DNA of 64,000 bases from JADFWK01 sp035527895 (GCA_035527895.1 DATKZQ010000144.1:7506-71505); one strand, 5' to 3'. Counted from the stretch's first letter, positions 18,406 to 28,723 are shown. Numbers and translations: made by a program. Notes: generated by a model from the letters alone, not told the origin.

Positions 18406-19115
18406 AGTTTTACCTCCTGAAAATTAATTAGCCTCTCTGGCTATCAGAATGCTAGTTATGCCCAATGTTTCTTGATATGTTTCTTGCCAGAAGTGAACTT
18501 CCGTTAATTTTAGGGTTACATATCGTGGTTGAAAGGTCAATACTGGATTGCACCGAGCGAGCAAAATTATCTCTGCAGAAGATAAATAATTCAAGATGAA
18601 ATACGCAGTTGTTCATCTATGACTATTCTGTCTATTTCGGTTTCAAATAGTCAGGATCCCGAGTTTGAATATTTGCCGTTAAAACTGCAGCCCTTCAGAA
18701 GTTTTCATATGTGAATCTAAGGTCTTCATTATCTCACCCGGCCCCTCTCAGTCAGGTCGAGACAGTTCATTCCAGCCTATTTCCTTTCGCCTCCGTAAAT
18801 CTATTGCATACAACATGACATCGAGTATGCGCCGCTGCGGCAGGATTATGCAGTATTTCCAATGACAATCAACGGAGATATGAGCGCTTGAGGTCGCCTC
18901 CTCGGGGCAGCCATCCGCGCCTTTCTCCTCTGCTTGAAGGAATCCGATTGACACGTCAATTGCTGGCTTTTAGAATCAATTCCGGAAATGCGTTCCCCCT
19001 GTTCTCGTGGGTACCATGGCACGCGATGAGCAGGGAAGATTGTACTATTCTGGCTTCAGATGGGGAATTCCCGCGAACACCTTGAAGGGGTAAGAAACGC
19101 ACAGAGGTGATAGGC
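18406..19115. other. Intergenic region with a short repeat
   Basis: No gene supported. 18635-18678 (TTTCGGTTTCAAATAGTCAG...GAGTTTGAATATTTGCC) recurs with a few changes at 28136-28176, so both are probably remnants of one repeat family. Confidence 0.5.
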
Positions 19116-19511
19116 ATGAGCAAGGAAACCTTCCGGTTTGAGATAGGCAAGATCGAATGTACTGCTGTCAGTGACGGCACGTTCACGTACGCACCTCCAA
19201 TCTTCCCTCCTCCTGCTATCCTTCTATTCGCCAATGCGCCAACTGAACCTCTTGAGCAGGCACTGGTGGAACACAACCTGCAGCCAGAACAATGGGTCGA
19301 GTGGACAAGTCCGTACATCTGTCTGGTGGTTAACACGGGTGACCATTTGGTGCTGGTGGATACGGGTGCAGGTGATCTTGCACCAACAACAGGCAAACTC
19401 CTTCAGAACCTTAAGGCCGGGGGGATCGCGCCGGTGGACATTGACACGGTCATTCTCACCCACGGGCACCGAAAGAATGTTCTTGACTTTACAAATCCAG
19501 CCCGGTATTAA
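19116..19511 (+). pseudogene. Truncated metallo-beta-lactamase-fold hydrolase
   Basis: 131 residues from ATG 19116, which has GAGGTG six bases upstream; the in-frame GTG at 19107 is less likely. The N-terminal half of an MBL-fold enzyme is clear: LVVNTGDHLVLVDTGAGDL and then VILTHGH, the beginning of the zinc motif HxHxDH. The frame then runs into KNVLDFTNPARY and stops, losing the last motif residues and the entire C-terminal half. Not expected to bind two metals. Confidence 0.75.
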
Positions 19512-19620
19512 TTGTGCTGAACTCATTTTCTGTATCATTCCCTAGCCTAAGGCACTATGCATTACCTCTTCAAAGAACCCATAAAGATCTTCAAATAAGT
19601 ATTTACTAACGGACCAAGCA

Positions 19621-20682
19621 ATGGATAAGGTTATTGATCTGAGAAGCGACACGGTAACCAAGCCTACCCTCGAGATGCGTGATGCCATGAAAAATGCCGT
19701 TGTCGGAGACGACATTTTGAGGGATGATATAACGGTGATTAGACTTGAAGAGCTTGCTGCAGAGGTGCTTGGAAAGGAAGATGCTATTTTTACCGTTTCA
19801 GGCACCATGAGCAATGAGATTGCTGTTATGATATATACGAGGCCAGGAGATGAGATTATCGTTTTTTCTGATTCCCATATTTATAACCTTGAAACAGGAG
19901 CTCTCGCAGCTATTTCCGGTGTGCAGGTTAGACCGATCGAGAGCGATAGTGGAATCTATGACACGAAACTATTAAAAGAAGCTATTATGCCTGAAGGTGT
20001 CCAGAGGCCGAGGACATCCCTCATCTGTCTTGAAAATAGTTTTCATCTTAACCGCGGCCTTGCTGTTAAACGGAGTGATTATGAGGAAACAGTGAAAGTT
20101 GCCCAAGAAAAGAATATACCGTTATTCATGGATGGTGCGCGCATTTTCAACTCAGCTGTTGCACTGAATGTGGATGTGAAGGATCTCCTTGATTGTTGCG
20201 ACTCTGTTTCCTTCTGTCTCAGCAAGGGTCTTGCAGCCCCCATAGGCTCTATCCTTGCTGGGAAGAAAGATTTCATATATGAAGCACGGAGGGTTAAACA
20301 GAGGCTGGGAGGTGGATGGAGGCAGGCTGGAGTTATAGCAGCGCCATCAATTATAGCACTGACGAAAATGGTAAAAAGGCTGCCTGAAGATCATGAAAAT
20401 GCCGAAAGAATACGAATCGGTCTTGAAGAAATGGGTATCACCGTAGACAGGGGTGGTGTTATGACAAATATAGTAAATGCAGATCTTTCTCCCTTGGGGC
20501 TTGATGCACCATCCATTGCAGGAAGGCTAAGTCAGTTGGATATCAAAGTTAAGGTGTGTTCAGAAAGCACCCTACGTCTTGTTACCCATAATGATATCAG
20601 TCAGCAGGATGTTGCTTTTGTCCTTGAGAACATGGGGGAGATTGTTTCCCGCAATCATAAAAAAACAGGGCTATCTCCTTGA
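19621..20682 (+). CDS. Low-specificity threonine aldolase-type PLP enzyme
   Basis: 353 residues of the beta-eliminating lyase/threonine aldolase fold (fold-type I). DLRSDTVTKPTLEMRDAM at the N-terminus is the family signature. MDGARIFNSAVAL holds the cofactor-contacting Asp, and SFCLSKGLAAPIGS the Schiff-base lysine (about 205). It should split threonine or allo-threonine to glycine and acetaldehyde. The usual ENTHN segment is changed to ENSFHLNRG, so specificity may differ. The ribosome site before ATG 19621 is weak. Confidence 0.88.
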   Translation: MDKVIDLRSDTVTKPTLEMRDAMKNAVVGDDILRDDITVIRLEELAAEVLGKEDAIFTVSGTMSNEIAVMIYTRPGDEIIVFSDSHIYNLETGALAAISGVQVRPIESDSGIYDTKLLKEAIMPEGVQRPRTSLICLENSFHLNRGLAVKRSDYEETVKVAQEKNIPLFMDGARIFNSAVALNVDVKDLLDCCDSVSFCLSKGLAAPIGSILAGKKDFIYEARRVKQRLGGGWRQAGVIAAPSIIALTKMVKRLPEDHENAERIRIGLEEMGITVDRGGVMTNIVNADLSPLGLDAPSIAGRLSQLDIKVKVCSESTLRLVTHNDISQQDVAFVLENMGEIVSRNHKKTGLSP

Positions 20683-20721
20683 GTCAACTAAGTACAAGAT
20701 TTAGTATCCCAGGGCACGGAG

Positions 20722-21606
20722 GAGTATCCAAAGACCCTGGAAGAACTTGAATGTCAGTTTGCAACGGAGGCGGCATGCGTTCAGTACTTGTATGCCGTGC
20801 GGTAGGCTCAAGGGTTTGCATGCCCGCCATGCGGGGCGGGGAAGGTGTGGTTCACCGGCAGAGGACCTTGCAAATGTGCAGCCTGTGCGTATCCTGTTTC
20901 GGTAAAGGCCGGAACGATCTTTGAAAGTTGCCGACTGCCCGTGACGATGTACGTTCGGGCAATCTGGTGAGTGACCAGCCAAAAGAATGGCGCCAATGCG
21001 AAGGGGTTGCAGCGGATTTTGGGGTTGGGTAGTTTCGAGACGGCGTGGACGTGGCTGCAGAAGGTGCTGTGTGCGATGGTGCGGCCCACAAGAGATCGAC
21101 TCACGGGCATCGGTTAAGTTGATGAAACATACCTTGGCGGTGAGAAACCTGCTAAACGCGGTTGTGGGGCTGAAGGGAAGGCATTGGTTATGATAGCGGC
21201 GCAGGTAAAGGCTAGGGCAGTGGACGTATTCGGTTGCAAAGGCTAGCGGATGCTTCGAGCGGCAGGTTGGAGCCAGTCGTTCAACAGGCAGTGGTAGCGG
21301 GCAGTATTGTGCGCACTGATCGATGAAACGGATGCAATCGATTGAAAGCCCTTCGCTATGCTCATGAAGTGGTGCGGAATAAGGCGGATGTCGGAGAGAA
21401 TCTTCTGCCGCGCTGCAACAGAGTAGCCGGACTGCTGAAGCGATGGTTGGTGGGTACTCATCAGGGAGCACTCAGCCATGATCATCTCGAGCATTACCTC
21501 CTGAATATACGTTCAGGTTCAACCGGCGCACATCCCGCTACCGGGGCAGGCTGTTTTACCGGCTTATTCAACAGGCGGTGGCTATTGACCTATTGCGATA
21601 CTCAGA
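20722..21606 (+). pseudogene. IS1595/ISXO2-like transposase remnant
   Basis: Reading across frames gives EYPKTLEELECQFATEAACV, then QGFACPPCGAGKVWF and CKCAACAYPVSVKAGTIFES (zinc ribbon), LQRILGLGSFETAWTWLQKV, VDETYLGGE (start of the catalytic domain), YAHEVVRNKADVGENLLPRC and HQGALSHDHLEHYL. Tryptophan codons have become TAG (in R-stop-AQGF) and TGA (in AIW-stop-VT), and several further frameshifts and stops follow. The order matches ISXO2-type transposases end to end, so this is a dead insertion sequence filling the gap before the symporter. Confidence 0.85.
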
Positions 21607-21711
21607 TCTTGGCAAGCACAGGAGGGGACCAAAGCTCAAAACGCAACATATAGGGGATAGTTGAGTCAAGGCGAGATCCCTATAAAAATACAAAAAAGGA
21701 GGTATTAGATC

Positions 21712-22917
21712 ATGAAACCAGTGAAACCAACTCAACTCATTATCAAGCTCGTTGTGGGCATAGTTCTGGGAATTATTATCGGGACCTATGCCGGTGAATG
21801 GGTAGGGACAAAATGGCTCATGTATGTTGCTGTATTTGGAAAAGATATCTTGAAGGACCTCATTCAGTTTTTCCTTCCATTGATTATGGTTACCTTTCTC
21901 GCCGTGGGGATAGCTGATCTTGGAAAGAGAGCGGGTAAAATGCTGAACTTTACGGTGGGCCTTTCCTACACCTATACCGTTGTTGCATGTGTTTTAGGGG
22001 CTATTGTAATTGTTATTTTTTTCAAAGCTTTTCCCTCGATTACCGAAGTGGCAATGGGTAAGATAGTGCCACGGAAGCTCCCACCCAATATAGTAAATAT
22101 CAAGATTCCCTATCCCTTTTCAGCATCACTCATAACCTCGATCGTCCTTGGATTCGTTCTGGGTATAGGCATGACGTGGGTAAAGTCGGATAATCTGTTA
22201 AAAATTACGCAGGAGGGTAGAGAAATATCCTCCGAGATGATTAGAAGAGTTATTATCCCCATAATTCCTTTTTATGTCGGATGTGTGTTTGCAACGATTT
22301 CCTATAAAGGGGACATCTGGCCGAAAATGGTTGTATTTGGGTATATGCTGGTTATTATCGTGTTGTTACAGTGGGCATGGCTTTTCATTCAGTACTCCAT
22401 TGCAGGTGGCTATGCAAAGCGCAACCCTTACCCAGTATTTAAGACCATGTTCCCAGCATATCTCACAGCCTGGGGAACCACCTCAAGTGCTGTTACCATG
22501 CCTATTTCTCTGGCAAGAGGAAAAACAATACCTGATATGAGGGAGGATATAGCGGATTTTGTTTTTCCGATGTGTTCCCAGACTCATCTGTCAGGATCTG
22601 CAATGACCATCACCATCAGCGCAATTACGGTATCATTGCTGACATACGCTAAAATGCCAGGTCTGGCTTCATTAATCCTTTTCATATTAATTCTTAGTGT
22701 TATAGAGGTTGGCGCTGTTGGAGTTCCTGGTGGGTCTATCATGGCAGCATGGCCGGTTCTAACAGGTGTGCTCGGATTCGGTGAAGAGGCAATGGCACTA
22801 ATGTTCGCCCTTTTTCTGATACAGGATTCTTTTGGGACTGCTGCGAATATAACAGGAGATGCTTCCATAGCGATGATCGTCAATAAGAAATTTGGCGAAG
22901 CAGCTGCCGCCAGTTAA
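21712..22917 (+). CDS. Dicarboxylate/amino acid:cation symporter (DAACS family)
   Basis: 401 residues, AAAAAGGAGG upstream of ATG 21712. About eight membrane segments plus two re-entrant hairpins. TTSSAVTMP (about 263-271) is the HP1 serine-rich tip (SSS-like in GltPh), and QDSFGTAANITGDA (about 371-384) covers the TM8 substrate and cation-binding helix. Imports C4-dicarboxylates or acidic amino acids with Na+ or H+. A hairpin terminator follows 37 bp after the stop. Closest characterised substrate not evident. Confidence 0.88.
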   Translation: MKPVKPTQLIIKLVVGIVLGIIIGTYAGEWVGTKWLMYVAVFGKDILKDLIQFFLPLIMVTFLAVGIADLGKRAGKMLNFTVGLSYTYTVVACVLGAIVIVIFFKAFPSITEVAMGKIVPRKLPPNIVNIKIPYPFSASLITSIVLGFVLGIGMTWVKSDNLLKITQEGREISSEMIRRVIIPIIPFYVGCVFATISYKGDIWPKMVVFGYMLVIIVLLQWAWLFIQYSIAGGYAKRNPYPVFKTMFPAYLTAWGTTSSAVTMPISLARGKTIPDMREDIADFVFPMCSQTHLSGSAMTITISAITVSLLTYAKMPGLASLILFILILSVIEVGAVGVPGGSIMAAWPVLTGVLGFGEEAMALMFALFLIQDSFGTAANITGDASIAMIVNKKFGEAAAAS

Positions 22918-22953
22918 TCTCGGTGGCGCTCCGTTAGGCAGTTCATAGAACAA

Positions 22954-22989
22954 AAAGGGTGAGGAGGATGGACCTCTTCACCCTTTCTT
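22954..22989. terminator. Bidirectional intrinsic terminator
   Basis: GGGTGAGGAGG and CCTCTTCACCC form an 11-bp stem (one G:T) with a 5-base loop, with AAAAA before and TTTC after, so it can stop the symporter transcript and minus-strand transcription from the other side. Confidence 0.75.
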
Positions 22990-23025
22990 CGTGTAAACGC
23001 ACCTTGTACAGTCTACGAGGAATTA

Positions 23026-23298
23026 TCAGGTCTTGACATTTGACACTATTTCTGTAACAAGATCCCGTAAAGCGTTATCGTCTGTCATCTCCGTCTCCAG
23101 CCTTGCAGAGGACTTGCTCACCGCACTGTAGTGCATACCTCCGAACAAGGTACCAATCTCCTGATTGCCAAGCCCTGAATAGCGTTTAATGTCATAGATT
23201 GCCACTTTCTTTGCGGTGTTTCTGCCGCCCCCTTTGCCTTTACCGAAAACTGCTTTGAGCAGAAATCGGTAAAAAAATCGTGTCGTGCAGTCGGAAGC
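23026..23298 (-). pseudogene. C-terminal remnant of a REP-associated Y1 transposase
   Basis: An open minus frame without a start codon encodes FLLKAVFGKGKGGGRNTAKK, then VAIYDIKRYSGLGNQEIGTL and FGGMHYSAVSKSSARLETEM. This is the DnaA-like helix-turn-helix tail common in RAYT (TnpA_REP) proteins. The HUH nuclease domain is missing. Overlapping frames in the region are shadows. Confidence 0.7.
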
Positions 23299-23371
23299 TT
23301 AGAGGAGCAAGAGCCAAGAGCAGAGTCGACCCCATCTTTATTGGCGGCATACCTAAGCTCAAGAGAGGGCA

Positions 23372-24535
23372 CTAGAATGGTTGACGCTGCTGACTGGGAA
23401 TCTTCAAAAGAGCAGCCAGTATGATTGCGCAGATTGCAAGAACGATCCCATTGGCGTAGAAAGGGGCCTTTGAGCCAATTGCCTCATAGAGCCATCCCCC
23501 AACCAGAGGCCCCAAGGTAGCTCCCAGCCCTGCTGCCATAGCATACATGCCGTAAGCGCGACCACGTTGATCACCCCCGGTCAGATCAGCCACGAGTGCT
23601 TCCTCGGCTGGGTCTCCAGCGGCATAACAGAGCGCCTGAAATGCCCATACCGCTGCCAACCCCAGCAGGCTTCCGATGTGAGGTATACAAAAGGAACTGG
23701 AAGCCGCAGCGATCAGACCCAGCACCATCAATGGTTTCCGGCCAAATCGGTCAGCCAGTGCCCCTAACCGGCTGGGGAGAACCGCCCAGATAAGCGCAGC
23801 GGGTAAGTACGCTGTACCCAGGCTCGCCACGTCCGTGGTCAGCTTTTCCTGCAAGAATATCATCAAGACTGGCGTGATCATCGCCCATGATGCACCGGTG
23901 ACTGCTGTCACGAGCAGCAATAGTATCCAGGGGCGAGACCGCGGGAGTGGCGGACGCTCGGCATGTGTGCTGAAGGCTGGATTAGTTTCGGGTACATGCA
24001 GCAGTGCGAGGAGTGCCCCGATCAGACATGTAGTAGCGTAACCGAGAAACAACGGACGCCAGCCGTTGTTGATGCCCACTGCGGAGAGCACGCCAAAACC
24101 GATAAAGGTACCAATGATCGCGCCTCGGTATGAGGCTTGGGGCATACTGCCAAAGGAGCGACCTCGGTCATTTGTCTCGGCCGCATCGGCAGTGATAGCC
24201 TGCACCGAGAGCCATAGAAGGGCATAGGCTGTTCCCTCACAGGCCCGCGCCAGAGTAATGTGCCACAACTGGACGGAAAAGGCTATAATGAACATGGTAA
24301 CGGCATAGCCTGAAAGTCCGAGAATCAGAAATGGACGTCGCCCGAAACGGTCGAGGGCCGTTCCCACAATTGGCCGAATGAGAACGGTCATGAGGGAAAA
24401 GACCGAAAAAAAGAGACCTATCTGAACCGCATCTGCTCCGATTCGCTTACCATAGATGGGGAGGGCGAACAAAAGAATCCCGAAGGGAAGGGACACGAGC
24501 AATAGGGAACGTCGTAAAGAAGAGAGTGTTTCCAC
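23372..24535 (-). CDS. Major facilitator superfamily efflux transporter
   Basis: 387 residues, about 12 membrane segments in two halves. Motif A occurs twice, DRFGRRP (about 62-68) and DRFGRKP (about 264-270), after TM2 and TM8. The start is a GTG at 24535. The short cytosolic loop HVPETNPAFSTHAERPPLP separates the halves. Most similar in layout to drug:H+ antiporter-type MFS proteins; the substrate is unknown. No regulator adjoins it. Confidence 0.85.
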   Translation of the reverse strand: METLSSLRRSLLLVSLPFGILLFALPIYGKRIGADAVQIGLFFSVFSLMTVLIRPIVGTALDRFGRRPFLILGLSGYAVTMFIIAFSVQLWHITLARACEGTAYALLWLSVQAITADAAETNDRGRSFGSMPQASYRGAIIGTFIGFGVLSAVGINNGWRPLFLGYATTCLIGALLALLHVPETNPAFSTHAERPPLPRSRPWILLLLVTAVTGASWAMITPVLMIFLQEKLTTDVASLGTAYLPAALIWAVLPSRLGALADRFGRKPLMVLGLIAAASSSFCIPHIGSLLGLAAVWAFQALCYAAGDPAEEALVADLTGGDQRGRAYGMYAMAAGLGATLGPLVGGWLYEAIGSKAPFYANGIVLAICAIILAALLKIPSQQRQPF

Positions 24536-25781
24536 CGGGGTGTTTCAAACAGATATTAGATGATTGGAGCATGGAATTAAAACTGATACAACGACAAAAG
24601 GCTTGTCAAGTCAAGGAAAATCGGCCTTTAGCTTAACCTCAGGATCAGCAGATTTGCAGTGCTAGTGGGCACCCTGCCTTTGATTCCTGCGATCTTCTGC
24701 GTTTGGAAATCAAGGCTCCGAATGTCAACGCGCCAAACAGGGAATTGAAGATGCCATCTGCGAGCAGCTACCTCTACTGAATTTGTCGATTTGCGCTGGA
24801 AGTCTAGGTCGATACCATCTCATGGCTTGAGGCTTTGGTATCTTTATCATACATCCGGTTTTTCTATATTGAATGTCGTGGCAAGTTGTGTTGCCAGTTT
24901 GCTTATGTTGTGAGTATTTGGTTCCATATGATTCCAGAAAGAGAGGAAAGATCCTTATAATTCTTCTAATTCTCTTTGATTTTTTTCCTTTGTGTAATAT
25001 TGTTTTGATAAGTGAGGCGTACGCCTTTAAACAGGTACCTCGCTTTTGATATGGCAAGCTTCTCTATTCCGGATCCTTCGTATAAGGGCACCTACGTGCC
25101 TTATGCGACATCAGAATGCCCAAAAGAAATAGACAGATCTCCACCCTGACCCTGTAGCCTCTTAAGCGCTATTTCATCCCTGGATGAACCAAGCAAGGTA
25201 TGACTGAATGCTAGAATTATGTTGCGAGTTTTCCTTACAATTTTGTAGGAATCCTTATAACCCATTGGCATTACAATGAATTCTCGTTTCCCACGCTCAG
25301 AATGAAAACCTCCGTGTTTTTGATGGGTTAGGGACACTCGCAACATAAGGCAAGGTACACGAAGCTTCTTATTGGGGAATTAAGATGCCTTGAGGGCGTG
25401 GCAGCACGGCAACGAAGTTGTGAGCATATTAAGGCCCCTTTCGTACCAACTCGTTAGAATTGTATTGAAAAATTCCCTTTTTCCCTATATTCTTTTCTCG
25501 GTGAAAACGCTGAACTTCTATCCTATTCCTTCTACTCTTGTTCAGTACGAATTGAGTTACGCTTCTCACGGACCTCATTGCGGACCTGATCAAGCAGCAC
25601 CGTCGCAAGAACTCACTCAGGGCAGCGCTCAAATTCAACGCCAAATTCTCATTCGCCGAAAAAATTCTTCGTCGGATAATCAAGGGTCGTTTGGAGATTT
25701 CACAACCTTCTCTTAGCCGAAGTTCAATATATAGAAGTTTGTAGTTAAGTCAGGTAGCCTAAGGAGGGAGAATAGAAATCT
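24536..25781. other. 1.2-kb region without a recognisable gene
   Basis: Open frames up to about 110 codons exist on both strands, but none has a convincing start and family features. 25101-25346 (minus, 81 codons) and a basic plus-strand frame ending near 25740 (IKQHRRKNSLRAALKFNAKF) are the best candidates and may be decayed genes. A good ribosome site AAGGAGGGAG at 25761-25770 belongs to the next gene. Confidence 0.4.
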
Positions 25782-26378
25782 GTGCTTCCAGACTTACCAA
25801 GCCTCAAACAAGATATCGAGCAAGCCCTTTATCGCTATTTTCAAACCCAATTGAATTTGCGGCTTGGATTTTTCGGTGAAGTGCCGAAATACATAATTCA
25901 TGAATGTGACCGCACGCGGACTCTGCGAGCAGATGGTACAATTGACGAATCAAAGCTTAAACAAGCCTCGGCGGAGTTGTCGTTGAAATCAGGCGAAATT
26001 CCCGAACTCACAATCAAAGAGCGAAAAGCTAAGCTCAACGACATGGCTGACCAGATGGCTGGCCAAATAAGTAAGCAACTGTTCGGCACCTTAAACGAAG
26101 TGCTCGAAAAGGCAGGGCAAGTTACGGACCAGAAAGGGAAGCCTCTAGATGCTGAGGCTGTATTTACCGTTCTAGAGACCATAGAACTCGATTTCGATGA
26201 GACCGGGAAGCACAAAAATCTTTCGATTGTTGTCCCACCAGCACTGGCTCCAAAAGCGAAAAAGGTCTTCGAACAAATAGAGTCGGACCCTATACTCCAA
26301 AAGCGGCATGAGGAAATCATGATTAGGAAGAGGATGGAGTGGCGTGCTAGAGAAGCTTCTAGAAAATTGGTTGGATAG
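25782..26378 (+). CDS. Unknown helical protein, first gene of a nuclease module
   Basis: 198 residues, not recognised. Starts at GTG 25782 with AAGGAGGGAG about 12 bases upstream. Predicted mainly helical and charged: an N-terminal DIEQALYRYFQTQLNLRLGF, a central lysine/glutamate-rich part (ELTIKERKAKLNDMADQMAG), and a C-terminal IRKRMEWRAREASRKL. It overlaps the following nuclease-like gene by 35 bp, so the two are translationally coupled and likely act together. Function unknown. Confidence 0.6.
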   Translation: MLPDLPSLKQDIEQALYRYFQTQLNLRLGFFGEVPKYIIHECDRTRTLRADGTIDESKLKQASAELSLKSGEIPELTIKERKAKLNDMADQMAGQISKQLFGTLNEVLEKAGQVTDQKGKPLDAEAVFTVLETIELDFDETGKHKNLSIVVPPALAPKAKKVFEQIESDPILQKRHEEIMIRKRMEWRAREASRKLVG

Positions 26379-27966
26379 CGCAAGCGAACGTAGCTATCAG
26401 CCTGTATTCGTACAATTGCTATCCGCCCAAGGATATAGAGTTGTGCATAGCACACGGCATACTGCCCTTGAATACGGCAAAGATGTGCTCGCGATTGACG
26501 CAAAGGGCAATGGGTGCGCTTTCCAACTAAAGAGCCATCGTCGTGGAAAACTGGGTTTAACCCAGTTTCGTGACGACATTCAGCCGCAACTCGTTCAGCT
26601 AATGACCCAGCCAGTTGTCTTCCCGGGCTTTCCGGTTAGGCCGCACAGGGCCTACTTGGTAAGCAATGGCTACTATGATGAAGAAGTCCAGCGAGCAATT
26701 GATGACCTGAATCGGATGCCTTACCCGTCTAAGGTCTCACTTCTTTCTCGGGGCGACTTGCTTGCGTGGTGCAAGAAGTTCGGCGCCTCTCTTTGGCCAA
26801 GCGAGCTTGATGACTCTCGACTATTACTTGAACTTTTTTTGTCCGACCCGAGAGATGTCCTACCCGCAAAAAAACTCTCTCAGCTTATCGGCAAGATTCT
26901 GGCTTTAGAATCGAGTGAGGCAAAGCTCTCAAGTAAACCTGCATATTACCGTTCAGCAACAAGTGGGGCACTATTAACGGGTATCGCCACTGCGGGTTTT
27001 GCGGAGGCAGAGAATCATTTTGCCGTGGCTTCAGCATGGACACTTTTAGCGGTCAGTCTTATAGCAGCGGGAGAGAAGCGCCAATACAAGATAGATGGTG
27101 CATCATTGAAGACGCTGCAATTAGCTGAGACAGCCATTGCCGATGCTCTCTCGCAATTATGGAACGAGGTCACGGAACGAAAGCACCTCATCGAAGGAAA
27201 TGCCCTTTCGGACCATGAAGTGTATGGGTGGCGATGCACGACACTTTTAGGTTTGCTCAGCTGCCTTGCCCTATTAGATGAAACATCTTTGTGCTTGACG
27301 GAGGAAGCTCGACTGGAACTGAAACAGTGGTTAATTCAGCCTCACAAGAATATCGATTTGTGGGGAGAAGGTGCAATAGCGAGCTTAGTACCTTGGCTCG
27401 TGTGGCTACGAAAACATGACGCGACCATTCGGCCTGACTTTGAAATAGCGCGCCTTGCCAAAGCTGTAATAGCTCGGAGCCAACATAAGAGCACGTCCCC
27501 ACTAGCAAATCCGTACTATAGTTATGAGGAGATCGTCCGGTTCTACTTGCGTTTGGCCAAGGATGGAGAAATCAGCTCCGTCGGCGAAGAGGCGGCTGCA
27601 GGAAGCAGTTTCACGGCGGAACCTTTGATCCATCTACTTGTACGCACTAATCTTAAGCAGACGTGCAGGGCTCTGTGGCCTGATTTCACAAGAATCTCAC
27701 ATCGGGTTTGTCTGCCTGACAAGAAATGGGAGTATTGCACTCTCAATATTACATCTGGCGCCGACCAAACCAAAATTTACCCATCGACATACAATTGGGC
27801 TGACCTAAAGGCCGAAGCGATTCAGCCTAGAAATGCGACGATTCCTTTGGAGCTATCCGCAAGGCCGTGGCTTCTGGCACTCTGGTGGCAGGTTGCCCCT
27901 TACCGTTATACGAGTGATTCCAGCCATGCTTTTGTAGAAAAAGCATTCCCCCGATGGGGTACGTGA
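26344..27966 (+). CDS. Restriction-endonuclease-fold protein with large helical domain
   Basis: 540 residues from GTG 26344. The N-terminal 130 residues fit a PD-(D/E)XK/Mrr-like nuclease: GYRVVHSTRHTALEYGKDVL then IDAKGNGCAFQLKSHRRGK, with E43, D47, Q61 and K63 as the GxD...QxK catalytic pattern. The remaining 400 residues are mostly helical (about 180-540, several LL-rich pairs) and not recognised, possibly a target- or partner-sensing domain. It shares an operon with the preceding small protein, lies between two transposase remnants, and borders other conflict-type genes. A defence role is an inference. Confidence 0.65.
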   Translation: MLEKLLENWLDSASERSYQPVFVQLLSAQGYRVVHSTRHTALEYGKDVLAIDAKGNGCAFQLKSHRRGKLGLTQFRDDIQPQLVQLMTQPVVFPGFPVRPHRAYLVSNGYYDEEVQRAIDDLNRMPYPSKVSLLSRGDLLAWCKKFGASLWPSELDDSRLLLELFLSDPRDVLPAKKLSQLIGKILALESSEAKLSSKPAYYRSATSGALLTGIATAGFAEAENHFAVASAWTLLAVSLIAAGEKRQYKIDGASLKTLQLAETAIADALSQLWNEVTERKHLIEGNALSDHEVYGWRCTTLLGLLSCLALLDETSLCLTEEARLELKQWLIQPHKNIDLWGEGAIASLVPWLVWLRKHDATIRPDFEIARLAKAVIARSQHKSTSPLANPYYSYEEIVRFYLRLAKDGEISSVGEEAAAGSSFTAEPLIHLLVRTNLKQTCRALWPDFTRISHRVCLPDKKWEYCTLNITSGADQTKIYPSTYNWADLKAEAIQPRNATIPLELSARPWLLALWWQVAPYRYTSDSSHAFVEKAFPRWGT

Positions 27967-28135
27967 CAGGCTGCCAATGCAGAATCGGTGGATACGCAAC
28001 TACAGATTGAGGCTGGAGAACATGGCAAGGAGCAGGAAATTAAGGTATCAGATATACAAAAAGGACAAAAGATGAGGGAAAAATGTCCATTTGACTAACA
28101 AACCAATCCAGCCGATCGCTTGCAGCGCCAGCTGA

Positions 28136-28176
28136 TTTCGGTTTCAAATAGCCAGGGCCACAAGTTTGAATATCTG
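28136..28176 (+). repeat. Short dispersed repeat
   Basis: TTTCGGTTTCAAATAGCCAG...AAGTTTGAATATCTGC, related to 18635-18678. Confidence 0.5.
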
Positions 28177-28287
28177 CTATTTATCTCCCGTCCGTGACGC
28201 TTAGGAAATACTTCGATATGTTCTTGGTATCTCGTGGGAGATGGGAGGTTACGGGAAGAAGTGCACGAACGTGCCCGCCCGCATTGA

Positions 28288-28316
28288 AAACCCCCACGGC
28301 GGGTTACCGCGGGGGT
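28288..28316 (-). terminator. Hairpin terminator on the minus strand
   Basis: On the minus strand ACCCCCGCGG...CCGTGGGGG is followed by TTTTC. It would end transcription through the transposase remnant at 28460. The rest of 27967-28459 shows no gene. Confidence 0.6.
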
Positions 28317-28459
28317 CTGAAGACATTATGAAGGCCAAGGGGACTTTCATATAGATCCTAGATTAAAGGGAGAGCATTGGGCTGTCAAGCCAAAAATCTT
28401 GAGTAAGTGGGTCGGAGTAGAGCTGGGCCGTGAAGGATGGGCTCAAATACATAATTCAA

Positions 28460-28723
28460 TTACTTTTGAAGTTTATGATGGTTCTGATTGGCGATATGTT
28501 CCTCTCTGCTTAACGCATACCCAATAACCGGTTGCGTTAGCCCAAGTTGCCTCGCCCACTCCATTAATCCATACCCAAGCGCTGTAACCGCACGGTAGCA
28601 CAATAATCCCAATGCACGAGCCTTCACCTTTTCTTTGCTCTTAGAATAGATATCTTCTGTTCCTATACTAAATAGTTTACATACCCGATCTTCAACCGTC
28701 TTTCGATCGTGAATCGGGGGCAA
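28460..28723 (-). pseudogene. C-terminal fragment of a REP-associated transposase
   Basis: 87 codons: KVKARALGLLCYRAVTALGY then GLMEWARQLGLTQPVIGYAL and SREEHIANQN. This is the typical C-terminal HTH of RAYT proteins (ARSLLCYWAVRELG...LTQPAVSYAV in relatives). The nuclease domain with HUH and Tyr is absent upstream. It is the second such remnant; together with 23026 it brackets the nuclease module. Confidence 0.75.
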
